NCBI GenBank assembly: GCA_900323505.1
Contig: OOIN01000021.1
Span: 62,001 to 126,000 of the forward strand
DNA length: 64,000 nt
From: Ustilago trichophora
Taxonomy: Eukaryota; Basidiomycota; Ustilaginomycetes; Ustilaginales; Ustilaginaceae
Reading direction: 5' to 3'
This document shows positions 9,901 through 20,623 of the stretch, one piece after another (the first letter of the stretch is position 1; the number at the start of each line of letters is the position of its first letter). The notes beneath the pieces are model-generated. The model worked only from the letters and a program-made list of their open reading frames with translations. It made no database searches and was not told the origin of the DNA. Position numbers and translations under genes: made by a program.

Positions 9901-12900
9901 GAGGGTGGTGAGGACGCTGAGCGTTCCATCCCTCTTCCCAACGGTGACTCGCTCCGATCCAAGATCAAGCAGATCGCCTCGGGTCGATTTGGTGTCACCA
10001 GCAACTACCTTGCCGACTCGGACGAACTCCAGATCAAGATGGCTCAGGGTGCCAAGCCCGGTGAGGGTGGCGAGCTTCCTGGTCACAAGGTCTCGCCTTC
10101 CATCGCCCGCACCCGTCACTCGACTCCCGGTGTCGGTCTCATTTCCCCTCCTCCTCACCACGACATTTACTCGATCGAGGACTTGAAGCAGCTCATCTAT
10201 GACCTCAAGTGTGCCAACCCCCGCGCCCGTGTCTCGGTCAAGCTCGTCTCGGAAGTTGGCGTCGGTGTCGTCGCCTCCGGTGTAGCCAAGGCCAAGGCTG
10301 ACCACATTCTCATCTCGGGTCACGACGGTGGTACCGGTGCCTCGCGATGGACCGGTATCAAGTACGCCGGTCTTCCTTGGGAGCTCGGTCTTGCCGAGAC
10401 TCACCAGACGCTGGTGCTCAACGACCTCCGTGGCCGTGTCACCATCCAGACCGACGGTCAGATTCGTACCGGTCGCGATATCGCTATCGCCTGTCTCCTC
10501 GGAGCTGAGGAGTGGGGTTTCGCCACTACTCCTTTGATCGCTCTAGGGTGCATCTTAACGAGGAAATGCCATCTCAATAGCTGTCCAGTTGGAGTAGCGA
10601 CACAGGATCCGGAGTTGCGAGAGAAGTTCGCAGGTCAGCCGGAGCATGTGATCAACTTTTTCTATTATTTGGCGGAAGAGTTTAGAGCGGTGATGGCGAA
10701 ATTGGGGATGCGGACGGTGAATGAGATGGTGGGACGCGCCGACTTGCTCAAGGTGGACGACAGCCTCCGTACTCCCAAGACTGCCAATTTGGACCTCAGC
10801 GCTCTTCTCAAGCCTGCCCACGAGATGCGCCCTGGTGCTGCTACGTACAAGGTGCGCCAGCAGGACCACAAGCTCTATGTCCGTCTTGACAACAAGTTCA
10901 TCGACGAGGCTGAGCCTGCGCTCACCCAGGGTTTGCCCGTCCAGATCGACTGCGACGTTGTCAACACCGACCGGGCCCTTGGTACCACGCTCTCGTACCG
11001 CGTTTCGAAGCTGTACGGTGAGGAGGGTCTCCCCACCGACACCATTCACATCAACGCCAAGGGATCCGCCGGTCAGTCGCTGGGTGCATTCCTGGCGCCT
11101 GGTGTCACCATCGAGCTCGAAGGAGATGCCAACGACTACGTAGGTAAAGGCCTCTCAGGCGGTCGAATGATTGTCTATCCACCCAAGGTCTCCACCTTCA
11201 AGGCCGAAGAGCAAGTCCTCATCGGCAACACATGCTTGATGGGTGCGACAAGCGGCCACGCCTACTTCCGCGGTCTTGCCGCCGAGCGTTTTGCCGTTCG
11301 TAACTCTGGAGCTCACGCCGTCGTCGAAGGAGTGGGAGATCATGCCGCCGAGTACATGACTGGAGGTCGCGTGGTCATCCTTGGTCCTACTGGTCGCAAC
11401 TTCGCCGCCGGTATGTCTGGTGGAATCGCCTACGTTCTCGATATGAACAGAGATTTCGCCAGCAAGTGCAACACCGAGATGGTGGAGCTTGGTCCTGTCA
11501 AGGACCCCAAGGAGGTCGCCGAGCTTCGCAATCTCATCGAGAACCACCGTCACTACACCGGTTCCACCGTTGCCGACCACATTCTTCACGATTTCCACCA
11601 CTTGCTCCCTCGCTTCGTTCGAGTCATGCCCTTGGACTACAAGCGAGTTCTCGAGGAGGAGGCCGCCAAGGCCGCTGCCGAGAAGAAGCGCTCGAGCCAC
11701 GTCGACTTGCTCGGCACCCTCTCTCGCCACGGCAGCCAGGTCGACGTCTCGGTCTCGGAGGACCAGCCCAAGGACAACGCTGCTGACCGTGTCCGCGAGA
11801 TCCCCGCTGCCAAGCCTGCCGAGCCTTCGGTGGTTGATGTCGAAGACTCGATGGTCGACGACGAGACTGCCAAGGCCAGGCTCAACAAGCTCGACAAGAC
11901 CCGCGGCTTCATGAAGTACAAGCGTCTCGGTGAGCACTATCGCAACCCCACCAAGCGTGTCCGAGACTACAAGGAGCTCTCGACTCGTCTCAGCGAGGCC
12001 GAGCTCAAGTACCAGACCGCTCGTTGCATGGACTGCGGTGTTCCTTTCTGCCAGGGCGACACTGGTTGCCCCATCTCCAACATTATCCCCAAGTGGAACG
12101 ACCTTGTGTTCAAGGGCCAGTGGGAGGATGCGCTCAACCGTCTCCTCATGACCAACAACTTCCCCGAGTTCACTGGTCGTGTCTGCCCCGCTCCCTGTGA
12201 GGGCGCCTGTGTGCTTGGTATTATCGAGCAGCCCGTCGGCATCAAGTCGATCGAGTGCGCCATCATCGACAAGGGTTTCGAGGAGGGCTGGATGGTGCCC
12301 CGACCTCCCAAGGTCCGCACTGGCAAGACCGTCGCCATCATTGGCTCCGGTCCCGCTGGTATGGCCGCCGCTGATCAACTCAACAAGGCTGGTCACTCGG
12401 TCACCGTCTACGAGCGTGCTGACCGTATCGGTGGTCTCCTCATGTACGGTATCCCCAACATGAAGCTCGACAAGGGTGTTGTTCAGCGCCGTGTCGACCT
12501 CATGGCTGCCGAGGGTATCAACTTCGTCACCAGCACCCACGTTGGTCGTGACGTTGACCCCAAGCAGCTCCACGCCCAGAACGATGCCGTCATCTACGCC
12601 GTCGGTGCCACCTGGCCGCGTGACCTCAAGGTCCCCGGCCGTGAGGCTGACGGTGTTCACTTCGCCATGGACTTCCTCGCCCCCAACACTAAGTCGCTCC
12701 TCGACTCTGGTCTTGCTGATGGCCACTACCTCAGCGCCAAGGGGAAGGACGTCATCGTTATCGGTGGTGGTGACACTGGTTGTGATGCCCAGGCTACCGC
12801 TCTTCGTCACGGTGCCAAGAGCATCGTCAACTTCGAGTTGCTTCCTCAGCCCCCCAACGAGCGTGCCAAGGGCAACCCTTGGCCTCAATTCCCTCGTGTC

Positions 12901-13440
12901 TTCAAGGTCGACTACGGTCACGCCGAGGTTGCCGCTCAGTGGGGCAGCGACCCTCGTGAGTACTGTATCTCGACCACCTCGTTCGAGAAGGACGCTGAGG
13001 GCAAGCTGGTTGCTCTCAACACCATCAAGGTCAACTGGGAGCTCGACGCTTCTGGCAAGTGGCAGATGAACAAGATCCCTGGCTCCGAGAAGCGATGGCC
13101 TTGCGATCTCTGCTTGCTCTCGCTCGGTTTCCTTGGTCCCGAGAACGACGCCATCTCGGCGCTCGGCCTCGAGCAGGACGGCCGATCCAACATCAAGGCT
13201 GACGACCAGAAGGGCAAGTCGCCTTACAAGACCAACGTTGAGCGTGTCTACACCGCCGGTGACTGCCGACGTGGTCAGTCGCTCATCGTCTGGGGTATCC
13301 AGGAGGGTCGTGCTTGCGCTGCTCAGGTCGACCGAGACCTCATGGGTAACACTCGTCTCCCATGGGCCGGTTCGATCAAGAAGCGTGAGTTCCTCCCCAT
13401 CACTGGTGGCGAGAAGGCTAAGGTCGCTGCTACCGCCTAA
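6937..13440 (+). CDS. GLT1: NAD(P)H-dependent glutamate synthase (GOGAT), single-chain
   Basis: It makes two glutamates from glutamine and 2-oxoglutarate, closing the ammonium-assimilation cycle. The protein is 2167 residues (yeast Glt1 is about 2145) and intronless. Order: short propeptide; class II glutaminase whose nucleophile is Cys72 in the KDACGVGF context; central and FMN-binding synthase domains; [3Fe-4S] cysteines C1205, C1211 and C1216 (C-x5-C-x4-C); GXGXG-type domain; then the beta-subunit part with two CxxC-rich Fe-S motifs (CMDCGVPFC, CPAPCEGAC), an FAD site GSGPAGMAAA and an NADPH site GGGDTGCDA. The first ATG is at 6937; the frame runs back to 6928 only through GTG. Codon use is highly biased except for an island at about 10540-10738 (see findings). 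Confidence 0.98.
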   Translation: MAPVANVTNNIRKTRFVDQLNAELAPVHEEAISSENFEASGYDEVERSDSLWAGSMPAAQGLYDPDNEKDACGVGFMCQIKGKPAHKIVSDARFLLCNMTHRGAVGADARDGDGAGVMTGIPDTFFRRETERDLGVKLPAQGQYAVGNLFFNPKDDKARAEHVKTFTDIADKLHLRVLGWRDVPVDNSILGPASKSKEPKIMQPFVVLKDHYGSGTTPAESSKAFDEQYFGRQLYVLRKHATHTIGLQNWFYICSLSPTNITYKGQLSPVQVYNYYYDLNNVHYASHFALVHSRFSTNTFPSWDRAQPMRWAAHNGEINTIRGNKNWMRAREGLLKSETFGDELDLLYPIIEGGGSDSAAFDNVLELLVINKVLTLPQAVMMMIPEAWQGAASHMEPEKVAFYRWAACLMEPWDGPALFTFADGRYCGANLDRNGLRPCRYYITDDDIMICASEVGTVTIDPATVIAKGRLQPGKMLLVDTVEGRVVEDKELKMTTAQRADFAAWLENHMLRLPEIVDTVRRNTGNAIGPVLDDERLSTDPKLLAFGYTAEQINLLMLPMVADGKEALGSMGNDAPLACISTAPRVIYDYFRQLFAQVTNPPIDPIREAVVMSLEQYVGPEGNLLEMKPEQCHRLLLPSPILSVDELNAIKQIDSVHSDWAAKTIDITYDKGEGIIGYERTLDRICSETSQAIRDGYRVVILSDRAVGADRVAISSLVACGGVHHHLIRNKERSRIALMIESAEAREVHHMCVLLGYGADAICPWLAMEVILKVSREGLVKADLPANQLIENWTHAVDNGILKVMSKMGISTLASYKGAQIFEALGLASGVVDRCFAGTASRVSGSDFTLLAMDALEFHDRGYPSRDTISVPGLPESGEYHYRDGGEAHINDPMAIAHLQDAARERNQAAYDAYSKASHNAVKATSLRGLLDFDYTKSRAIPIDQVEPWTEIVQRFCTGAMSYGSISMEAHSALAIAMNRLGGKSNTGEGGEDAERSIPLPNGDSLRSKIKQIASGRFGVTSNYLADSDELQIKMAQGAKPGEGGELPGHKVSPSIARTRHSTPGVGLISPPPHHDIYSIEDLKQLIYDLKCANPRARVSVKLVSEVGVGVVASGVAKAKADHILISGHDGGTGASRWTGIKYAGLPWELGLAETHQTLVLNDLRGRVTIQTDGQIRTGRDIAIACLLGAEEWGFATTPLIALGCILTRKCHLNSCPVGVATQDPELREKFAGQPEHVINFFYYLAEEFRAVMAKLGMRTVNEMVGRADLLKVDDSLRTPKTANLDLSALLKPAHEMRPGAATYKVRQQDHKLYVRLDNKFIDEAEPALTQGLPVQIDCDVVNTDRALGTTLSYRVSKLYGEEGLPTDTIHINAKGSAGQSLGAFLAPGVTIELEGDANDYVGKGLSGGRMIVYPPKVSTFKAEEQVLIGNTCLMGATSGHAYFRGLAAERFAVRNSGAHAVVEGVGDHAAEYMTGGRVVILGPTGRNFAAGMSGGIAYVLDMNRDFASKCNTEMVELGPVKDPKEVAELRNLIENHRHYTGSTVADHILHDFHHLLPRFVRVMPLDYKRVLEEEAAKAAAEKKRSSHVDLLGTLSRHGSQVDVSVSEDQPKDNAADRVREIPAAKPAEPSVVDVEDSMVDDETAKARLNKLDKTRGFMKYKRLGEHYRNPTKRVRDYKELSTRLSEAELKYQTARCMDCGVPFCQGDTGCPISNIIPKWNDLVFKGQWEDALNRLLMTNNFPEFTGRVCPAPCEGACVLGIIEQPVGIKSIECAIIDKGFEEGWMVPRPPKVRTGKTVAIIGSGPAGMAAADQLNKAGHSVTVYERADRIGGLLMYGIPNMKLDKGVVQRRVDLMAAEGINFVTSTHVGRDVDPKQLHAQNDAVIYAVGATWPRDLKVPGREADGVHFAMDFLAPNTKSLLDSGLADGHYLSAKGKDVIVIGGGDTGCDAQATALRHGAKSIVNFELLPQPPNERAKGNPWPQFPRVFKVDYGHAEVAAQWGSDPREYCISTTSFEKDAEGKLVALNTIKVNWELDASGKWQMNKIPGSEKRWPCDLCLLSLGFLGPENDAISALGLEQDGRSNIKADDQKGKSPYKTNVERVYTAGDCRRGQSLIVWGIQEGRACAAQVDRDLMGNTRLPWAGSIKKREFLPITGGEKAKVAATA

Positions 13441-14370
13441 GTCTTCCTGTCTCCCTGATGATCGAGGGAAACTCCCAACTATTTATCTCCTTCCCCCCTC
13501 TCATTGTATATAATGGTATCTCTCTAGTCTCGAGGGTCGTATCGACTTGTGGCTCTATGGCTTTATGAGCCATTCGTCGCTAGACTTCTCGTGTCATCGC
13601 CGTCTCACGTTCCGTTTCGTTTTGATGTGTTTTTACCGAAGTGCATTTCTCAATCAAAGGCTTGATTCTCAACAACTCGAACTGTGATCCGAGTCGTACA
13701 CTGTATAAAGATTTTCCAAGTTCGAGTCCGTGTGTTCCCCGGTCTCGGCCTTGAGACCGACCTTACTGGAGTCGACTACAGAATTTGCCTGACCTGTCAA
13801 ACACTGCGATAAAATAGATTGAATTTGTTAAGCCTCGATCTTATACAGTTAGTGGTGCTGACGAGAATCGCGAGGGCGGCGAGAAGAAAAATTCCCACGC
13901 TCTTCAACCTTCCAGCGCGGCAGTCAACCCAAAAAGTGTCTAACAAATTTCCTCCAGGTCACGTTTTGAGCAAATTTTTGTATTTTCGAATTCAATCAAT
14001 CCAATTTTGGAATTGCTCAAGTTGAGGCATGGCCAATTCGCTTTCAATTGCAATCGATGCACTTGAAGCTTGGCTGGAGGGAAGAAAAAATTTCGCCATG
14101 TGCAACTGCAACTCTGCGAATCTAGTCAGACTGTAGCTGGCCACAGCCGCGTTCAGCATCGAATTCGTGCGAGCAAGAAGGCCAGCAATAGACAGACAGA
14201 GCAGCCAAGTCTCACAGTCTTCGCAGTCAATGTGAGAGAGAGCGAGTGAGGTTTGAGGTCGAGTGAGCGCCACGATCAGTCAATCAGTCAGTCAGTCAGG
14301 GCGGAGGTTTGTCCTGAGTCAAGTCGTGCCACTCCTCTCTCTTCTCCCTACGACATCCTCAAGGCACAAA
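13441..14370. other. Intergenic: GLT1 3' end and RPL3 promoter
   Basis: No gene is seen. A degenerate CAGT-type tandem repeat sits near 14277-14299, followed by a pyrimidine-rich patch (14330-14350) that is a plausible transcription start region for RPL3. Confidence 0.45.
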
Positions 14371-14495
14371 GTAAGTAGTAACTTACGGTGTATAGCCTAC
14401 ACCTCATACGCAGATCACAAACACACAGCAGAGTAGTCCGACTGACCACTGCTGCATTCCTTCCGTTCTCGCCATCACTCGCTCATCACCAACAG
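14371..14495 (+). other. Probable RPL3 5' leader intron
   Basis: GTAAGT at 14371 and an AACAG acceptor ending at 14495 frame a 125-base interval with a CTGAC branch-like site. The acceptor leaves six bases before the RPL3 ATG at 14502. No coding sequence is affected, so the call rests on splice signals only. Confidence 0.55.
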
Positions 14496-14501
14496 GTCAA
14501 A

Positions 14502-16371
<1,870 letters not shown>

Positions 16372-17119
16372 GCAGTCCCTGCTTTGGCATTGTAGCGCTG
16401 CCTCTTTCTTTCTTTCATTTCATTCACCTTGTATTTTCATCATCGCATAACCCCCTTTCCCACACACACACAAACAACCATCACTGCATCTCTTGCACCC
16501 CCCAAAAAATCTATATGATTACCTGGCTACCCTCCTTGTTTGTGTGATAATGTGTATTCGTAAAAGCAAGCTTCTCTTGTTTGAAGTGGTGCGTTAAAGA
16601 GTTTCGTGTTGCGAAGACTCTTTTTAGAGGTGTTGGTTCAACAGACTGGGTGCGAATGTGCGAAATGGCAGAATGTGTTAGACCGGCAGCTGATCGGACC
16701 CGAATAAATTCTAGCACAAATCGAGGCAAGAGACGGAATTGGCCGGACGAAAAAGGGTTGGCGCGCGAGGCAGCTGTTTGTGCCGATCGGAGAAAGTCGA
16801 AACATTGATTTTTGGTGGATGAAAGTGAGCGCGCACCACAGCTACCAACTCTGGCTCGGCTGGCGTCCGAAAAAGGTGGATTGGATTGGATTGGATTGGA
16901 TTGGATTACAAATGGCAGCCCAGCCAAAAGCTTTACAGTAGAATTGGCTCTTGAAATTGGTTCTTAGAATTGGCTCAAGCACGCTCTCTGCCTGCCCCGC
17001 ACTGTGCTACAGAGTATCTAGCCAGCCAGTTGAACGCGCCGTCGACATCACCTAACTAACCCTTTACATTTGTTCATCTTGGTTCTCACCCTCACCACAT
17101 CCCCAACACAACGGCAAAG
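16372..17119. other. Intergenic: RPL3 3' end and SDH4 promoter
   Basis: No gene is seen. A (GGATT)6 repeat lies at 16878-16907. The last 60 bases before the SDH4 ATG are C/A-rich leader-like sequence. Confidence 0.45.
16878..16907 (+). repeat. (GGATT)6 tandem repeat
   Basis: Six perfect copies of a five-base unit in the SDH4 upstream region. It is a simple repeat; no function can be read from it. Confidence 0.95.
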
Positions 17120-18294
17120 ATGCGCGCCATGCTCCCCACCCTTCAGCAGCCTTTGCGGCTTTCGATGGCCGCTCGTAACCCACAGCTTCGCATGATTGCT
17201 GGTGGCTCGCGCGCTTTCCAGACCACACCCACTGGCAAGGCTGTCGCTGCTTCTAGGCAAGGTCGTAAGTATTGCTCTCGATAGACGCATTGGCCCCCAA
17301 GTACACCGGCACGGACTCAGTAGAACGGCACGGAAACGCATTCAACAAGCATCGGCATACGTGACGCATACTCTCTTCGAGCAGAGAGGAATTGGAAATC
17401 CTGATTAGCTGCAGAGGTACCAGTTTAAGATATCCGGATGAACGAGGATGCTGCATCAATGAGCACAGCTCAACAAGTAGCGAAGCCTGGACCAGCACAG
17501 TCAGCACAGTAAAAAAGGACGCCCACAACTCACTATGCGGACCGCTCGTTTTCTGAAGGAAGCGGAAATGCTCATCGTCAGCATAAAGGAAAACACTCTT
17601 GAAAATTGTCACGGACGCTCAAGTTGCAACAGGAGATTCGATGCAAACGAGGCTCGAAAAGGAAGCAGTGTTCTGGTTCATGTTCCATTGATGCGTGCCG
17701 CTGCTACACGGAGCGAGCCCTGGACTAATGTTCACTCGCATACTCGTCATCATGTTTGTGCTAACATCAATTTTCTAACATCCATCTTTGCACCCGTTTC
17801 CGCCGCACAGCCTACGTCAAGGGAACCGTCAACGATCCTACTCCTTTCCCCGAGCCCAACGCTGCACACGGATCGAACCACTGGGCATTTGAGCGTGGTC
17901 TTTCCGTTGCCCTGGTACCCCTTGTCGCCGCTGGTTTCGCCAAGCACGGCTCTTCGGCCATCCTCGACGGCGCCCTTGCACTCACCCTCGTCGTTCACTC
18001 GCACATCGGATTCGACTGCATCCTCGCCGACTACCTCCACAAGCGCAAGTTCCCCATCGTTGGCCCCCTCTCCACGTGGACCCTCCGCGCCGCTACCCTG
18101 GCAACTTTGTACGGTCTGTACGAGTTCAACACCAGTAAGTTGCAGCCCCCTTTCTTTGATTCCCCAGTTACGACATTGAAAAGCGGTGGCTAGGAAGGAT
18201 TGCTGACATTGGGTTTTATTCGTTACATTGCTTGTGTTGCGCAACAGACGATGTCGGACTCACCGAGTTGATCGCCAAGGTCTGGACTGCCTAA
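17120..18294 (+). CDS. SDH4: Succinate dehydrogenase membrane anchor subunit (CybS/Sdh4), three exons
   Basis: It is a small inner-membrane subunit of mitochondrial complex II that helps bind heme b and ubiquinone. Exons are 17120-17264, 17811-18134 and 18248-18294, giving 171 residues. Exon 1 encodes an Arg-rich, acid-free N-terminus typical of a mitochondrial presequence. Exon 2 carries the signature HWAFERGLS and then HSHIGFDCILADY, with the heme-ligand His region and the Asp-Tyr of the quinone site, within hydrophobic helices. Exon 3 ends ELIAKVWTA. Junction phases agree (CCT and AAC restored). Intron 1 (546 bases) is long for so small a gene; it has a TTCTAACA branch site. Identification is by the anchor-family motif. 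Confidence 0.93.
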
Positions 18295-18862
18295 GATGGA
18301 CACTGGAGTCTGTTGTGATTCAGTCTTTACTCGCTAGCAATCAACGAATGTTTCTGTGAATTGCGCTCGCCTGATATCACCGTTGTATATAAGCTTCTTA
18401 GCACACATGAGTGTGCGTGTAGCACTTGAGCTCGAGGCTTTGCGCGACAAGATCAACATCATGTCATGGTCAAAGTGGAGTTGGTTGGCTGTTGATTTTT
18501 CGGCTTGCGATGTCAGATCGACACTTTGTGCAAAGCATTGTTTTTTCTTGTTCTTTTTCGCGGACCCTGAACTCCACACACAAAAAGTGTCTTCGAAAAA
18601 TTTCAGGGCAACGCTCGAGTTTTCTTCCAGATTTTGGGCTTCGAGGATTCAGCTCTTCAACCGTTTTTTGACGTTCAACACTCTTGTACACCATCCTGTC
18701 GTCCAGCTTCCAACACACACTGTCTTAGGCTCGTAGCTTTGGAAAGTCAGACAGCTGTCATATCACAAGCTCTGGGATCGATTCGGTGAATACTGTTACT
18801 TCCTCCGACCACTTTCATTCCATCCCCGGCGACCTCCAGGTCTCGCTGAAAAGTCACTCACA
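18295..18862. other. Intergenic: SDH4 3' end and SSF1 promoter
   Basis: Overlapping short frames on both strands, none with recognisable features. I see nothing else here. Confidence 0.45.
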
Positions 18863-20461
18863 ATGGTCAAACGTCGCAGAAAGACACGTACCCATCTCAA
18901 GGGGCCCAACAACAGCGCTGCCACCTCTACCAGTGCACCCAAATCCTTCATCATTCGCACCGGAAAAGTACCGCGTTCCGTCTCCACCTTGGTCCAAGAC
19001 ACTCGTAAAGTCATGGAACCCAACACCGCCACCCGTCTGCGCGAGAGGAACAACAACAAGCTGAAGGAGTTCATCAGTATGGCTGGTCCCATTGGCGTTA
19101 CTCATCTGTTGATCTTTGGTCAGACGGAAGCGGGCACCAATCTGCGCATCTTGCGTGCTCCTCGTGGACCTACTTTGACTTTTAGGGTCAACAAGTATGC
19201 CCTCGCCAAGGATGTCCAGGCTAGCAGTCGTCGACCTACACCTCCTGGTAGCGAATTTGTCACGCCCCCTCTGCTGGTGTTGAACAACTTTGGCGGTGAA
19301 GAGAGACAGATCAAGTTGCTCGTAGCTACTTTCCAGAATCTCTTCCCGCCAATTCAGGTGCAAACCATGAAGCTCAGCCAAGCACGACGAATTGTACTGC
19401 TCAACTACAACTCGGCAACCGGAACGATCGATTGGAGACACTATCTCATCTCTGTTCGTCCCGTCGGTGTCTCCAAAACCGTACGTCGAGTCATCGAAGG
19501 CACCCGATCGTCTCGCACCTCTTCCTCCTCTTCCAAGCTTCCCAACCTCTCCAACGCGCAAGATATCTCTGATTACATTCTCAACCGCACAAACTCTGCC
19601 TCCTCGTCCAACGGAACCGAATTCGAGACCGACGCCTCTGAAGCCGAATCGGAAGCAGAAGACGTCGCCGATCCGCGCAACAAGGTTCATCTTCACGATC
19701 GCTACGTTGGACGTGGCAACAGTGCCAATACGCAAAAGGCGGTGAGGTTGCGCGAGATTGGACCTCGAATGGAGCTCAAGTTGGTCAAGATCGAAGAAGG
19801 ATGTAACGAAGGAGCTGTATTGTTCCACGAGTATGTCAAGAAATCGGCCCAGGAGTTGACGCAGCAACATCGCGAGCATGTCGAGAAGAAGAAGTTGCAG
19901 GAACAGAGGCGACAGGAACAGCAGGAGAATGTCGAGAGGAAGCAGGCTGAAAAGGCCGAATTGAGGAAGGCGAGCAGGAGGAATGCTGGCCTGGCATCGG
20001 AGGATGAAGATGCTGCAGCTGACGATGAAGACGATCACGATGAGGATGTCGAGGAAGAGGAGGACGAGTTTGCATACGAGGATCAATTCGGAGATGGACA
20101 AGCACAGGATGAAGTGCTGTTCGACGATCAACCATCGGCCTCTGAATCCGAATCCGAAGATCAAAATGAAGACCAAGACGACGATGAAAGCGATCAAGGC
20201 GGACAACCATGGTATCCAACCCGTACAGAATCAGGCTATGCCAACCCTCCCGGCATCGACCCTCACTCTGACGAATCCGACCTCGAACCTATCCCTCTCG
20301 GCAACATCCAGCACGACTACGGATCCGCCGACGAATGGCCACAATACTCTGACTCTGACCAAGAAGAACAACCGACACCCAAGAAAAAGTCCACCACCTC
20401 CAAAACACCAGTAAAGTCCAAAACCCCCGCCCTGGCAAAAAAGAAGCTCGGTCGTCGTTGA
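18863..20461 (+). CDS. SSF1: Brix-domain ribosome biogenesis protein (Ssf1/Peter Pan)
   Basis: It acts in the nucleolus in maturation of 27S pre-rRNA and 60S subunits. The protein is 532 residues and intronless, longer than yeast Ssf1 (about 450) because of its tail. The Brix domain covers roughly residues 25-320, with KSFIIRTGKVPRSV at its start, a THLLIFGQTE core and VGVSKTVRRVIEG. Residues from about 340 form a charged coiled-coil-like region, then long Asp/Glu-rich and Ser-rich stretches and a Lys-rich end (SKTPALAKKKLGRR), likely nucleolar targeting. The start at 18863 (CACAATGG) is the first ATG in frame. It converges with the transcription factor gene on its right, with 162 bases between stop codons. 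Confidence 0.95.
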   Translation: MVKRRRKTRTHLKGPNNSAATSTSAPKSFIIRTGKVPRSVSTLVQDTRKVMEPNTATRLRERNNNKLKEFISMAGPIGVTHLLIFGQTEAGTNLRILRAPRGPTLTFRVNKYALAKDVQASSRRPTPPGSEFVTPPLLVLNNFGGEERQIKLLVATFQNLFPPIQVQTMKLSQARRIVLLNYNSATGTIDWRHYLISVRPVGVSKTVRRVIEGTRSSRTSSSSSKLPNLSNAQDISDYILNRTNSASSSNGTEFETDASEAESEAEDVADPRNKVHLHDRYVGRGNSANTQKAVRLREIGPRMELKLVKIEEGCNEGAVLFHEYVKKSAQELTQQHREHVEKKKLQEQRRQEQQENVERKQAEKAELRKASRRNAGLASEDEDAAADDEDDHDEDVEEEEDEFAYEDQFGDGQAQDEVLFDDQPSASESESEDQNEDQDDDESDQGGQPWYPTRTESGYANPPGIDPHSDESDLEPIPLGNIQHDYGSADEWPQYSDSDQEEQPTPKKKSTTSKTPVKSKTPALAKKKLGRR

Positions 20462-20623
20462 ATTTTTCACGGTTGATAGAATCATGAATCTGCAACCTTT
20501 TTTTCCCCTTCCAAAACTCAGTCAGATGTGTGTATGTGTGCGTGATGGCGAGGAGGAGATGAAGCAATGAGTGGAGTGGTTTATATTGCTGCTACCCGTG
20601 CAAAGACCGAACGTGGTAAGGAT

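Noticed and set aside
6907..10404. Very long antisense frame (over 1100 codons) opposite GLT1; similar ones at 1678-3168, 11155-12921, 15280-16233 and 18854-20206
   Set aside because: They mirror strongly codon-biased sense genes: avoidance of certain third-position bases removes antisense stop codons. The predicted products are low-complexity (Val/Gly/Leu/Thr/Asp-rich) with no domain, and the sense genes are certain.
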